From NCBI GenBank assembly GCA_016709675.1, contig JADJMH010000005.1, positions 372,001 through 436,000 of the forward strand: 64,000 nt of DNA, in the 5' to 3' direction. Below, piece by piece: positions 25,518 to 34,424 of the stretch. The position numbers and the translations under genes were made by a program. Source of the DNA: Candidatus Accumulibacter proximus (GTDB lineage: Bacteria; Pseudomonadota; Gammaproteobacteria; Burkholderiales; Rhodocyclaceae). The notes under the pieces were generated by a model, which worked only from the letters and a program-made list of their open reading frames with translations, did no database searches and was not told the DNA's origin. Each line of letters starts with the position of its first letter. Positions within the stretch are counted from its first letter, which is position 1.

Positions 25518-26866
25518 GGGATCGGCGTGGCCCGGTCGGTAGCGTGCGAGGATGTCCTGGTCTGTTAGAGCAGACCAGTCACGAGGGCGCGGGGACTGGT
25601 TGCGGACCGGGCAGACGGTTGCGGGCGGCGCGAGGAAGATGTATCGATGGTGGTATGACGCATGGCTTTCTCCAGTTGTTGGCGCGTGCCGCCCGAACGG
25701 CGCGTGCCGGATGAATGTGGAATCGATGGCAGTGCTCGGCAGGGCGGATTCCGTCGCCCGGCCAGGCAGTGGTCAGGATTTCGGTGCAGCACGCGACCAC
25801 GGCGTTGCGGCACCTACCCAGGGTTGCGCCGGCCCTTGCGAAGCGCTCGCTGCGGGCTGGTTCGGTCATCCTTAAAAATGAAACGGGTTGATCCGGCCCG
25901 TGCGCGGGTTTCCGCGTCACACGGGGGTTGTGATGCCGCCGGCCTCCAGGGGCACAACGGCATCGGCAGTCAGGTCGAGCCTGCTGCCTGCGAGGGATCA
26001 GTTCTCTGCTTTCGTAGCGCCATCCACCTGCATGGGCCCACCCCTCACCGAGAGTCCAGGGTGGTGTCAGGTCATCGAGCGGAACGGCACGCGGCGGAGC
26101 CCATCAGGGGCAAGCACGACCACGTGCCGCGCCATTCACGGTGGAATGGCAGGTGCTCGAAAGAATGGCGGGAACAGGTGCGCCGGCATCAAGTGCCGGG
26201 CACTACATCAGCTGTGGCCGCGACGCGCTTCAGGAGCGCCCGGCGAGATCGCCGGCAGGTCGCAGACATGGACTCTACGAACGACTACTACAGGGCAGCC
26301 ACCTCGGGGGTGACTGCCGGTCCGATTCGAGGATCGGGACTTCAGAGGCGGGTAACGACCGCAACGCCTTTCGCTCCACATGGAGCCGGCCATCAGGAGG
26401 GCCGTCGGGAGTTGTCAGTTGACACCCGGCGACATGCCGCGTCAAGACGGCGGTGCCGCAACCGCCGTGTTTCGCCGGGGCTTACGGGTGGTGTCGTGAC
26501 GGCTCTTGATGCGGCTCCATTTTCTGATCGATGCAGACCGGCAAGCCGCATCAGGGGTTGACGGAAACGAGCTTGGCCTCTGGTCCGGATCGAGGCCTTG
26601 CTTCAGCACCGAATTGAGGCTTGCGCTTGCGGCTGGGTATCAATGCGGTGTTGATCCAATGAGAGGATCAGGCGGCCCGGATCGCATGACTGAGCAGGAT
26701 GCACACTGCACTCTCCTTGCGCGAGTAATGCAATGTCATCGAGGTGACTCTTGATTCGCAAATGCCTCGGCATGCCGACCGGAACCGCACTGCCGGGGTG
26801 TAAACGTCCGGTTGATAGGGCTGGCACGCATGCGATGTTGATTGAGTCCATTCCAAGGAGTTTCGC
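25518..26866. other. Gene-free, hairpin-dense region of the mobile element
   Basis: No convincing gene in 1.35 kb; the open frames present lack ribosome binding sites and overlap on both strands. From 26085 to 26552 there is a chain of perfect or near-perfect hairpins: 26085/26129, 26131/26150, 26183/26199, 26240/26255, 26294/26318, 26322/26337, 26447/26468 (8-bp stem, 6-nt loop) and 26508/26552 (9 perfect pairs, extendable to 12 with one wobble). This is compatible with a structured RNA or a single-strand-folding transfer or replication origin. I could not match it to a known RNA family. Confidence 0.6.
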
Positions 26867-27385
26867 ATGCGCAAATTCTGGTCCGTCAGCGGCCAACTGG
26901 TCGAGGTTCAGCGCTACATCAATGTGCCCATGCGCTGGTGCGAGCAATACCCGGCGCGGGAGCGGCGCGAAATGTGGATTTCTATGGCCGGCGGCCACGA
27001 CATCAAGCTGGTCGTCCACAGCCGCGAGATGCCAGCTCGTCGCGGCCATCAAGTGACGGCGCTACTGCTGGGCGAGCGACTTGTCGGGCTCCACAACGCC
27101 ACCACCGGGAAACAGGTGAACTTTCTTCGAGCCGATCCACCGCTGCTCTGGCGACGTTGCGACGCAGTCGTCGTAGCGGCGCTGTCGGTGGCGAGCATCG
27201 CAGCCTTCGCGCTCTCTGCGTGGCCGGCCCTGCTGATCGGTCTGCCGCTCGCCTTGTTGTACCCGCCGTTGATCGTGATGGCGCGCTTCGCTTGGCGGTG
27301 CCGGATGCGAGCTCAGGTTGATCGTGCCCTGGCCATGGTGAAAGAAGACGAGGTCGCGCAACCGATACTACGCAGGGTGAAATAG
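26867..27385 (+). CDS. Hypothetical membrane protein of the mobile element
   Basis: A 172-residue protein with a good Shine-Dalgarno (aaggag) before the ATG. The first ~90 residues are soluble and contain the unusual QRYINVPMRWCEQYPARERR and KLVVHSREMPARRGHQ. Two adjacent hydrophobic helices follow (about 101-120 and 121-140; ALSVASIAAFALSAWPALLI), then a short basic tail. I recognise no family. The position after the hairpin region, within the putative element, suggests an accessory gene. Confidence 0.6.
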   Translation: MRKFWSVSGQLVEVQRYINVPMRWCEQYPARERREMWISMAGGHDIKLVVHSREMPARRGHQVTALLLGERLVGLHNATTGKQVNFLRADPPLLWRRCDAVVVAALSVASIAAFALSAWPALLIGLPLALLYPPLIVMARFAWRCRMRAQVDRALAMVKEDEVAQPILRRVK

Positions 27386-27553
27386 CCGGCGGTCGCGGCA
27401 ACTGGTACCCGAACGATAGCTGCTGGGCGCCGTGACGCGCGGGAATTGTCAGCGCATACATTTCCCTGAGACATTTCCTTCGCGACCGGATTGAGGGCAG
27501 CCATGGTATAGCCTGACTTCGTCAATGCCCGCGTGGAGCGAACAATAGGCTTT

Positions 27554-27581
27554 GCAATGTACCGGCTCTCTGATACATTGC
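27554..27581. promoter_or_regulatory. Inverted repeat upstream of abiEi, candidate operator
   Basis: GCAATGTA and TACATTGC are perfect 8-bp inverted arms with a 12-nt spacer, ending 64 bp before the abiEi start. AbiEi antitoxins are known to repress their own operon by binding inverted repeats in this position. The repeat is seen directly; its function is inferred. Confidence 0.5.
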
Positions 27582-27645
27582 TACTCCATGAAACGCCGTG
27601 AAGTGGGACTTCAAAGAGATCAAGTAGACCAACTCAGGCTTCAGC

Positions 27646-28443
27646 ATGCTGAAGCCTGAGGGGCGAAGCCGTCTGTCTGCCGTGCTGCGAGGGGGGCGGA
27701 CATTGATCACCATTGACGATGCCACGCAGGCTCTCGGGATAAGCCGCAGCGCCGCGGCAAAGGTCCTCGCGCGCTGGCAGCAGCAGGGCTGGATTACGCG
27801 CGTTCAGCGCGGCTTGTACGCCCCCGTACCACTGGCTTCCACACCCGGTGATCAAGTGGTCGAAGACCCATGGACACTGATTCCCGAGTTGTTCGGCACC
27901 GCCTATGTCGGCGGCGCCAGCGCCGCCCATCACTGGGACCTGACCGAGCAGCTGTTTCGCAGCGTCTTTGTCTGCACTACCCAGCCCGTCCGCCGCAAGA
28001 CGCACATCGTCCACGGCACGACATTCGTCCTCCGGCACGTGGCCGAGGGCAAGTTATTTGGCACGCGCGTCCTCTGGCGCGGGACCACGAAACTCCAGGT
28101 GTCCGACCCGCACAGAACCGTCATTGACATGCTCGACGACCCGGCATCGGGCGGCGGTATCCGCCACATCGCCGATTGTCTTCAGAGTTGTTTGAGGCGC
28201 CCCGATGCGTCACCGGAAACGCTGGTCGCCTATGCCGCACAAATCGGCAACGGCGCAGTTTTCAAGCGCCTGGGTTTCCTCGCAGAGCGTGCCGGCGCGC
28301 CGAATGCGCTGATCGCAGCTTGCGCCGAGCGGCTCACCATGGGCAACGCGAAACTCGATCCCGCGCTACCTTGCCCGCGCCTGATTCGCCGGTGGCGGCT
28401 GTGGATTCCGGAGAGCTGGAAACAGGAGGCCGCCGATGATTGA
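27646..28443 (+). CDS. AbiEi-type antitoxin / transcriptional regulator
   Basis: A 265-residue protein with an N-terminal winged helix (ITIDDATQALGISRSAAAKV, then ITRVQRGLYAPV) and the AbiEi C-terminal region: TAYVGGASAAHHWDLTEQL, LQVSDPHRTVIDMLDDP and VIDMLD followed by helical tail. AbiEi is the antitoxin of a type IV system; it represses its operon and counteracts the AbiEii nucleotidyltransferase toxin. The expected abiEii starts by overlapping ATGA at 28436 but breaks off at once, so this antitoxin seems orphaned. The ATG at 27646 has no strong ribosome binding site, so the start is uncertain. Confidence 0.8.
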   Translation: MLKPEGRSRLSAVLRGGRTLITIDDATQALGISRSAAAKVLARWQQQGWITRVQRGLYAPVPLASTPGDQVVEDPWTLIPELFGTAYVGGASAAHHWDLTEQLFRSVFVCTTQPVRRKTHIVHGTTFVLRHVAEGKLFGTRVLWRGTTKLQVSDPHRTVIDMLDDPASGGGIRHIADCLQSCLRRPDASPETLVAYAAQIGNGAVFKRLGFLAERAGAPNALIAACAERLTMGNAKLDPALPCPRLIRRWRLWIPESWKQEAADD

Positions 28444-28507
28444 TCGGTCGGAGATCCTCGAAGTCGCTACCGATCTCTTCAACACTCACTTCGTGTCGAT
28501 TACTTGA
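28436..28507 (+). pseudogene. AbiEii toxin remnant (first ~14 codons)
   Basis: Overlapping the abiEi stop is an open frame reading MIDRSEILEVATDL, which fits the conserved start of AbiEii nucleotidyltransferase toxins. After that the sequence departs (FNTHFVSIT, stop). The remaining ~95% of the toxin, including the nucleotidyltransferase motif, is missing. The junction lies near 28477. A deletion is the simplest reading. Confidence 0.5.
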
Positions 28508-28604
28508 CCTCGCAGCACCAGCGCTACATGGGTTTCCATCGCGCCGAAGTGTTCAGGCGGTGAAGGCTCGATGAAGGAGGACACAAAATCAATGGAGGAA
28601 ATTC

Positions 28605-29474
28605 ATGGCACGTAGAAGAAGAACCAGCCCCGCGGAAGACTTGATGGACGTCGTGGCCATGTTGCCTTGGTGGGCAGGTGTGGCGCTGGCTGTAGTCTCG
28701 TATCTCGTCCTGCATCGTATGGCCGGCCAAGAGGTGGTCGCGGCCGTCAAGCCGGGTGAGATGGGAACCATGGTCACGCAGACGCTCTGGAAGACCTTGG
28801 CAACGTTCGGGCAGTACCTCTTGCCGCTGATTTGCGTGGCGGGTGCAGGCATCTCGGCGTGGCGCCGTCGCGAGCGCCGCAAGCTCATCGCGGATGTCGG
28901 CCAGAGCAAGGCAGCCGACGCACTCGACGGCATGAACTGGCGCGAGTTCGAGATGCTGGTGGGCGAGGCCTTCCGGCTGCAGGGCTACGGCGTACTTGAA
29001 ACGGGCGGCGGTGGTGCCGATGGCGGTGTCGATCTGGTGCTCTCCAAGGGCACCGAGAAGTACCTTGTTCAATGCAAGCAGTGGAAGGCTTTCAAGGTCG
29101 GCGTGGACGTGGTGCGCGAACTCTATGGCGTGATGGCCGCCAAGGGCGCGGCCGGCGGCTTCGTAGTGACCTCCGGGCGGTTCACCGAAGATGCAGTTGC
29201 CTTCGCGAGCGGGCGCAATCTAAAACTCATAGACGGGCCGTTGCTGCATGGGCTGATTCGTCAGGCTCGGAATTCGAGAGGGCAGGCGCCTGCACCGCAG
29301 AGCGGACCATCGTTAGTCTCGGCGGCTCCGGCGGATACGCCATCGGTTCCAGGCTGCCCGACCTGTAGCAAGCCCATGGTGAAGCGCACGGCGAAGCGCG
29401 GAGCCAATGCGGGCGAGGAGTTTTGGGGCTGTTCGGCATATCCGGGTTGTCGCGGCACGAGGCAAATAGGATGA
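28605..29474 (+). CDS. Membrane-anchored Mrr-type restriction endonuclease with zinc ribbon
   Basis: A 289-residue protein with ggaggaaattc before the ATG. Two transmembrane helices (about 18-37 and 66-84) precede an Mrr catalytic domain: WREFEMLVGEAFRLQGYGV, D143 in GGVDLV and the Q156-x-K158 pair in VQCKQWK, forming the D..(Q)xK nuclease core. The C-terminus has a topoisomerase-type zinc ribbon with C251, C254, C276 and C282. Mrr proteins cut modified or foreign DNA, and the membrane-bound variety is common in defence islands. Whether it acts in defence here is inferred from its neighbours (AbiEi, Fic, integrases). Confidence 0.85.
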   Translation: MARRRRTSPAEDLMDVVAMLPWWAGVALAVVSYLVLHRMAGQEVVAAVKPGEMGTMVTQTLWKTLATFGQYLLPLICVAGAGISAWRRRERRKLIADVGQSKAADALDGMNWREFEMLVGEAFRLQGYGVLETGGGGADGGVDLVLSKGTEKYLVQCKQWKAFKVGVDVVRELYGVMAAKGAAGGFVVTSGRFTEDAVAFASGRNLKLIDGPLLHGLIRQARNSRGQAPAPQSGPSLVSAAPADTPSVPGCPTCSKPMVKRTAKRGANAGEEFWGCSAYPGCRGTRQIG

Positions 29475-29553
29475 AATTTTCCAGACGACCGAGCGATGGG
29501 TTGGCTATTACCGGCATCTGTGTCCTGCCGGGGTGCCTTGAGGACTACACGCA

Positions 29554-30600
29554 ATGAGCACCCTGCGGCAATTTGCGATGGGGCAGACTGCGATACCGGC
29601 TTCGACAGCCTGGTATCTCGCTGATTTGGGCGAATTCCGCGGCAAGCAGGAGCTCTATACCCGGCAGTCGCCGCAGCGCCTCAAGGCCTTGCGCGAGCAT
29701 GCGCTGATCGAAAGCGCTGTGTCGTCGAACCGCATCGAGGGCGTTGCCGTCGAGCCGTCGCGGGTGCGCGATGTGCTCGTATCGCCCAAACCACTGTTCC
29801 GGGATCGCGACGAGGAAGAAGTGCGCGGCTACCGCGACGCCCTGACCTGGATTCACCAAGATGCCCAGCGCCTCCCGGTTTCCAACGAAACCATTCAGCG
29901 GCTCCACGCGACGACGCGGGGACAGATCTGGGATGCCGGTCTGTACAAGGAGAAGGATGGCGACATCATCGAGCGCTATCCCGATGGTCGCGAGCGGGTG
30001 CGCTTTCGCACCGTGCCGGCCAAGGAAACGCCGGCTGCCATGGCCCAGTTGGTCGGCGACTGGCAGGCCTGTCTGGAAGAGCGCTGGGTTCCGCCGCTAA
30101 TCGCACTGGCCGCGTTCAATCTCGACTTCCTGTGTATCCATCCGTTCCGAGATGGTAACGGCCGGGTGTCCCGACTGCTATGGCTGCTGCAGAGCTACCA
30201 ACTGGGTTTCGAGGTCGGCCGTTACATCAGCCTGGAACGCCTGGTCGAGCAGAACAAGGACCGTTACTACGAGACCTTGGAACTGAGTTCGCAGGGCTGG
30301 CATGAGGGCAAGCACGATCCATGGCATTACATCAATTACGTGCTGTTCATTTTCAAGAGTGCTTATCGTGAGTTCGTCGAGCGGGTTGGGGAAACCTCGG
30401 AGCCGCGGGGATCGAAAACCCAGATGGTGCTGGAGGCGATCGCCAAGATGGCGGAAACATTCTCCCTGGCCGACCTGGAGCGTGCCTGCCCGGGGGTGAG
30501 CCGCGACATGATCCGGCGGGTGCTCAATACGCAGAAGGGAGAGTCGGTCGACTGCATCGGCCGAGGCCCCGGTGCACTTTGGCAGAGAAGAGGTAATTAG
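29554..30600 (+). CDS. Fic family protein (AMP-transferase type)
   Basis: A 348-residue protein with the complete Fic motif HPFRDGNGRVSR at residues 196-207; H196 is the catalytic histidine. An inhibitory motif of the (S/T)xxxE(G/N) form occurs at S58-N-R-I-E62-G63, as in class II Fic proteins where it blocks ATP binding in the same chain. The N-terminal part (KALREHALIESAVSSNRIEG) is a Fic_N domain, and the C-terminal ~70 residues form a winged-helix-like segment (LADLERACPGVSRDMIRRVL). Targets are unknown. It closes the gene content of the putative element. Confidence 0.9.
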   Translation: MSTLRQFAMGQTAIPASTAWYLADLGEFRGKQELYTRQSPQRLKALREHALIESAVSSNRIEGVAVEPSRVRDVLVSPKPLFRDRDEEEVRGYRDALTWIHQDAQRLPVSNETIQRLHATTRGQIWDAGLYKEKDGDIIERYPDGRERVRFRTVPAKETPAAMAQLVGDWQACLEERWVPPLIALAAFNLDFLCIHPFRDGNGRVSRLLWLLQSYQLGFEVGRYISLERLVEQNKDRYYETLELSSQGWHEGKHDPWHYINYVLFIFKSAYREFVERVGETSEPRGSKTQMVLEAIAKMAETFSLADLERACPGVSRDMIRRVLNTQKGESVDCIGRGPGALWQRRGN

Positions 30601-30720
30601 CGTGAAAGGATGTAATAAAGAGGGTAATGTCCTCAAGCGGCCAGGAACGGGGAGACAAAGCGGTCAGGATGGCGCTGAAAGTGTCGGCGCCCGCCGTGGG
30701 GGATGCCTCTTCACCGGCCA

Positions 30721-30756
30721 GGCCAGAGTCGAGGCCAGAGTCGAGGCCAGAGTCGG
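30721..30756. repeat. Three tandem 12-bp repeats
   Basis: GGCCAGAGTCGA occurs twice and GGCCAGAGTCGG once, head to tail. In one frame this encodes repeated RPES. Confidence 0.85.
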
Positions 30757-30880
30757 GCGGCGAATGGCACGCGACGCCAGGAACATGTCATGACTCAGCT
30801 GGTCAATGAACAAACTGCCCTGAACGCTGCGTTCGACTCAAGTGGTCGCAGACCGTCCATTTGGAGCCCGCACTTTGCGG

Positions 30881-30900
30881 GTAGCCAGATGGGTAGCTGG
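30881..30900. repeat. Candidate right attachment repeat
   Basis: GTAGCCAGATGGGTAGCTGG, 18 of 20 bases identical and in the same orientation as 23181-23200. Together they enclose 7.7 kb containing both integrases and the accessory genes, and the flanks outside are ordinary chromosomal genes. Confidence 0.5.
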
Positions 30901-31082
30901 CGACAGATCAGTGATAAGTGTGCGCCGCATGTTATTGAGTTTACTGGACAAAACTGCGGCACCCCTATCTATTCGACCTTGTTCTGATGTGAGCACCTGT
31001 CGATAGCTGCCCGGTCGGTGTTGATGAAGGTGGGCAGTCAACCCGTGGCGCCAAACAGGACATCGAATATCGGAGGTGGCAA

Positions 31083-32096
31083 ATGCGCGTTTTTCAGCTT
31101 CAGGATGACTGGGGAATGGCCAATCTCAAGCTTGCGAAGCGTCAGCGACCCCATCCGGGGCCGGGACAGGTGCTGCTGCAGATGCGCGCCTCGTCGCTCA
31201 ACTACCGCGACCTGGTCGTGCCCGAGCGCGGTTATGGCAACTTCACCGGCACGCTGCCGTTGATTCCGGTTTCCGACGGCGTTGGCGAGGTGGTCGAGGT
31301 GGGTCCCGGCGTGACCCGTGTCGCCGTCGGCGAACGCGTCTGCCCGACCTTCTTTCAGGGCTGGATCGCTGGCGAGCCCGACCTGGCGCGCATGACGGGC
31401 TCGCTCGGTGGTCCGATCGACGGGACGATGGCGGAATTCATGTGCCTCTCCGAGCAGGGCGTTGTGAAGTTGCCGGCCCACCTCAGCGACCTCGAGGCCG
31501 CGACACTGCCCTGCGCGGCGCTGACCGCCTGGAGTGCGCTGGCCACCCACGGTACGCTCAGGCCAGGCGAACAGGTCCTGGTGCAGGGCTCGGGCGGCGT
31601 CGCGCTGTTTGCTCTGGCGTTTGCCAAGCTTGCCGGCGCCCGGGTGACGGTGATCTCCTCGAGCGACGACAAGATCGAGCGGCTCAAGGCGCTTGGCGCC
31701 GACGCGACGATCAACTACCGGACGACGCCGGAATGGTCGAAGCCGGCGCGCGAGATCACTGCCGGACGTGGCTTCGACCACATCGTCGAACTTGGCGGCG
31801 AGAGAACGCTGCCGCAGTCGCTGCGCTGCATTCGCCCAGGCGGCACCCTGTCGATGATCGGCGTTCTCTCGGGCTCATCGCTGTCGACGCCACTCGGCCT
31901 GATCATCACCCGCCAGGTTCGGCTGCAGGGCATTACTGTCGGCCATCGCGATGGCTTCGAGGCAATGCTGCGGGCGATCGATCAACACCGCCCGCCGATC
32001 ATCGTCGACCGGGTGTTCGAGTTCGAGGAATTGCCGGACGCGCTGGCGTACCTGAAGAGTGGCGCGCACTTCGGCAAGATCTGCATCCGCCATTGA
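31083..32096 (+). CDS. MDR-family NAD(P)-dependent oxidoreductase (quinone reductase-like)
   Basis: A 337-residue member of the medium-chain dehydrogenase/reductase superfamily. The N-terminal GroES-like domain has SSLNYRDLVVPERGYGNF and PVSDGVGEVVEVGPGVTRV. The Rossmann domain has LVQGSGGVALFALAFAKL for cofactor binding. The catalytic-zinc GHE motif and the four-cysteine structural zinc loop are missing, so it belongs to the zinc-free side of the family. The cofactor-binding loop ends in SSSDDK, compatible with NADPH. Substrate unknown. It is the first chromosomal gene right of the mobile element. Confidence 0.85.
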   Translation: MRVFQLQDDWGMANLKLAKRQRPHPGPGQVLLQMRASSLNYRDLVVPERGYGNFTGTLPLIPVSDGVGEVVEVGPGVTRVAVGERVCPTFFQGWIAGEPDLARMTGSLGGPIDGTMAEFMCLSEQGVVKLPAHLSDLEAATLPCAALTAWSALATHGTLRPGEQVLVQGSGGVALFALAFAKLAGARVTVISSSDDKIERLKALGADATINYRTTPEWSKPAREITAGRGFDHIVELGGERTLPQSLRCIRPGGTLSMIGVLSGSSLSTPLGLIITRQVRLQGITVGHRDGFEAMLRAIDQHRPPIIVDRVFEFEELPDALAYLKSGAHFGKICIRH

Positions 32097-32310
32097 GCGG
32101 CAAAGCGAACAGATGCACTACCGGTCGCCGCCGCTGAGCGACGGGAGCGCACGGGTTTGACGTCAGCGATTCGGGAATCGTCGTGGTGCCCGGAGTGCCG
32201 GGAACGACCACACCCGTGGCAGGAGGGGTGTCCCGCACCTTCTGCGGGGCATCCCGATCAGGGGCAAGGTCGACCCTCGGTCTGGCCGCCTTGCCGCGCC
32301 TCACTTCGCC

Positions 32311-33951
32311 TTACTTGATCTCGAGCAGGCTCTCGTCCCACTTGGCGTGCTTCTCCAGACCAAGCAGATTGGCAATCGTCGCGGCGATGTTGGAAAGACC
32401 CGCGGTGGGAGTCTGTTTGAGACCCAGCCTGCCGCCGCTGACGTTGTCGTAGAGAACCAGGGGCACCGGATTGAGGGTGTGCGCGGTCTTCGCCTTGAAG
32501 GACCCATCCGGGTTCTTCGCCGGTTGCCCGGTTTTCTTGTCGATTTCGTACATTTCGTCGGCATTGCCATGGTCGGCGGTGATCAGTGCCACACCACCGA
32601 GAGCGTCGATGACTGGCAGCAGGCGTGCCAGTTGCAGGTCTACGGCCTCGATGGCCATCGTCGCGGCACGGAAGTTGCCCGTGTGCCCGACCATGTCGCC
32701 ATTGGCGAAATTGCAGCGCAAGGTCCGATACTGCCCACTCTTCAGCGCTTCGATCATGGCGTCGGCGATCTCCGCCGCCTTCATCCACGGGCGCTGTTCG
32801 AAAGGCACGACGTCGCTGAGCACTTCCTGGTAGGTTTCGCCGTCAAACTTGTTTGACCGGTTGCCGTTCCAGAAATAGGTCACATGCCCGAACTTCTGGG
32901 TCTCCGAGCAGGCAAACTGGGTAATGCCGGACTTGGCAAACCACTCGCCCATGGTGTCCAGAATGGCTGGGGGATCGACCAGGAAGCGTTTGGGAAGCTT
33001 CAGGTCGCCGTCGTACTGCAACATGCCGGCATAGGTCACGCGCGGGACGCGGACGCGATCGAACTTGTCGAAACCCGCCTCCTCAAACGCCCGCGTGATC
33101 TCGATCGAACGGTCGCCGCGGAAGTTGAAAAACACCACCGAGTCGCCGTCTTCGATGGTGCCGACGGGCTTCCCGTCGTCGGCGATGACGAAGGGCGGCA
33201 GATCCTGGTCGATCGTCCCCGGGAACCTGGCGCGCAGGGCATTGATTGCGGCCGAAGCGCTGTCGTACTGGTCCCCTTCACCGAGGACGTGGGTGTGCCA
33301 GCCTTTCTCGACCATGCTCCAGTTGGCCTCGTAGCGATCCATGGTGATGTTCATCCGGCCACCACCCGAGGCAATCCTGGCGTCAAAACTGCCGCTGCCG
33401 ACTTCGGCCAGGAAGGCCTCAAAAGGCAGCACGTAATCGAGTGCACTCGTCTCGGGGACGTCCCGGCCATCGATCAGAATGTGAATCCGCACCGCCGGGA
33501 CGCCTTCTTCCCTGGCGCGCAGGACCATCGCCCGCAGGTGATCGATGTGGCTATGGACATTGCCGTCGGAGAAGAGACCGATGAAGTGGATCACGCCGCG
33601 CCCGGCCTTGGCGCCGGCGACGATCTGCTGCCAGGCAGAACCCTGCCAGATCGAGCCCGCGGTGATGGCGTCGGCGACCAGGGCTGCGCCCTGACTATAG
33701 ACCTGGCCGGCGCCGATCGCATTATGACCGACCTCGGAGTTGCCCATGTCCTCGTCGGACGGCATGCCGACGGCAATGCCATGGGCGCGTAGGGTGATAT
33801 TCGGGTAGTTGGCGAAGAGCCGGTCAAGAGTCGGTTTTCTGGCAGCAGCGACGGCGCTCCCGACATCGGACTTGGCGATGCCGTAGCCGTCCATGATGAT
33901 CGTGACGATAGGGCCCTGAATTCCTGGGAAGGAGGCAGATTTCTGCAACAT
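32311..33951 (-). CDS. gpmI: 2,3-bisphosphoglycerate-independent phosphoglycerate mutase
   Basis: The start at 33951 (MLQKSASFPG) gives 546 residues, at the upper end of the family. It catalyses 3-phosphoglycerate to 2-phosphoglycerate conversion in glycolysis and gluconeogenesis using two Mn ions. Visible features are D21 in IIMDGYG, the phosphoserine S72 in DMGNSEVGHN, DGRDVPETSALDY, the R in FNFRGDRSIE, and the metal-binding TADHGNADEM near the C-terminus. The KKTGQPAKNPDGSFKAKTAH insertion before the last His is longer than in E. coli. The frame continues upstream, but the N-terminus chosen fits the family. Confidence 0.95.
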   Translation of the reverse strand: MLQKSASFPGIQGPIVTIIMDGYGIAKSDVGSAVAAARKPTLDRLFANYPNITLRAHGIAVGMPSDEDMGNSEVGHNAIGAGQVYSQGAALVADAITAGSIWQGSAWQQIVAGAKAGRGVIHFIGLFSDGNVHSHIDHLRAMVLRAREEGVPAVRIHILIDGRDVPETSALDYVLPFEAFLAEVGSGSFDARIASGGGRMNITMDRYEANWSMVEKGWHTHVLGEGDQYDSASAAINALRARFPGTIDQDLPPFVIADDGKPVGTIEDGDSVVFFNFRGDRSIEITRAFEEAGFDKFDRVRVPRVTYAGMLQYDGDLKLPKRFLVDPPAILDTMGEWFAKSGITQFACSETQKFGHVTYFWNGNRSNKFDGETYQEVLSDVVPFEQRPWMKAAEIADAMIEALKSGQYRTLRCNFANGDMVGHTGNFRAATMAIEAVDLQLARLLPVIDALGGVALITADHGNADEMYEIDKKTGQPAKNPDGSFKAKTAHTLNPVPLVLYDNVSGGRLGLKQTPTAGLSNIAATIANLLGLEKHAKWDESLLEIK

Positions 33952-34424
33952 GATGGATTCCTGAGGAAATGGAACAATGAGAACAAAGGCCGCCTTGCAT
34001 CGATGTTCAGCGGCGTCAATGCCAGTATACCGCAAGGCAGCGGCCCCGGCTTGACAAAGAATTGCATTTGAAAACGGATACTTGCGCAGCAATACCGGAC
34101 ATCCCCTGCTTGTCCGCAGTGGTTCAATGGGCGGACTTTACCTGCCGGGGTTCGGGCCGGGGGGCATCCGCCTGCAGCTGGCGTTCTCGAACAATCGGCT
34201 TTGCCAGGCCAAACTCATCTCCGCGCTTGATACCGACAATCGGCTTCTGACGAATTCATCTGACGAAACGCCGCGTGCGAGCTGTTAAAATCAATAAGAA
34301 TTCCGGTCGGCCGCTACTTTGTGGTGACAATCTGCCATGAATATTGTTGGTTCGGCTATCGATGCTGGCTGCCATAGGGATGCCACGCGGCGCAGAAGTC
34401 TGCGCCGGCGTCCCGGGAAACAGA
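33952..34424. other. Intergenic region between divergent gpmI and P-type ATPase
   Basis: About 470 bp holding the two divergent promoters. The stretch near 34270-34310 is more AT-rich than its surroundings (GTTAAAATCAATAAGAATTC) and is the best candidate for the ATPase promoter. No gene or recognisable RNA is seen. Confidence 0.5.

Larger units (their letters stand above)
30601..31082. other. Right end of the mobile element, no gene seen
   Basis: About 480 bp after fic. It holds three tandem 12-bp units (30721-30756), the right attachment-like repeat (30881-30900) and upstream sequence of the oxidoreductase gene. A short frame around 30627-30809 reads RPESRPESRPESG across the tandem units; this tract occurs in some ATP-binding and Fic-associated proteins, so it may be a decayed gene end, but support is weak. 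Confidence 0.5.

Noticed and set aside
26085..26552. HEARO/omega RNA or group II intron
   Set aside because: No IscB-like, TnpB-like or reverse-transcriptase gene is nearby and no domain V-like hairpin was recognised, so I leave the region unnamed.
25662..26561. 299-residue plus-strand frame in the element
   Set aside because: Arg/His/Gly-rich, no ribosome binding site, and it runs through the chain of hairpins.
34344..34424. Longer P-type ATPase starting at 34344
   Set aside because: The extra 27 residues are not typical, and the ATG at 34425 matches the usual N-terminus.
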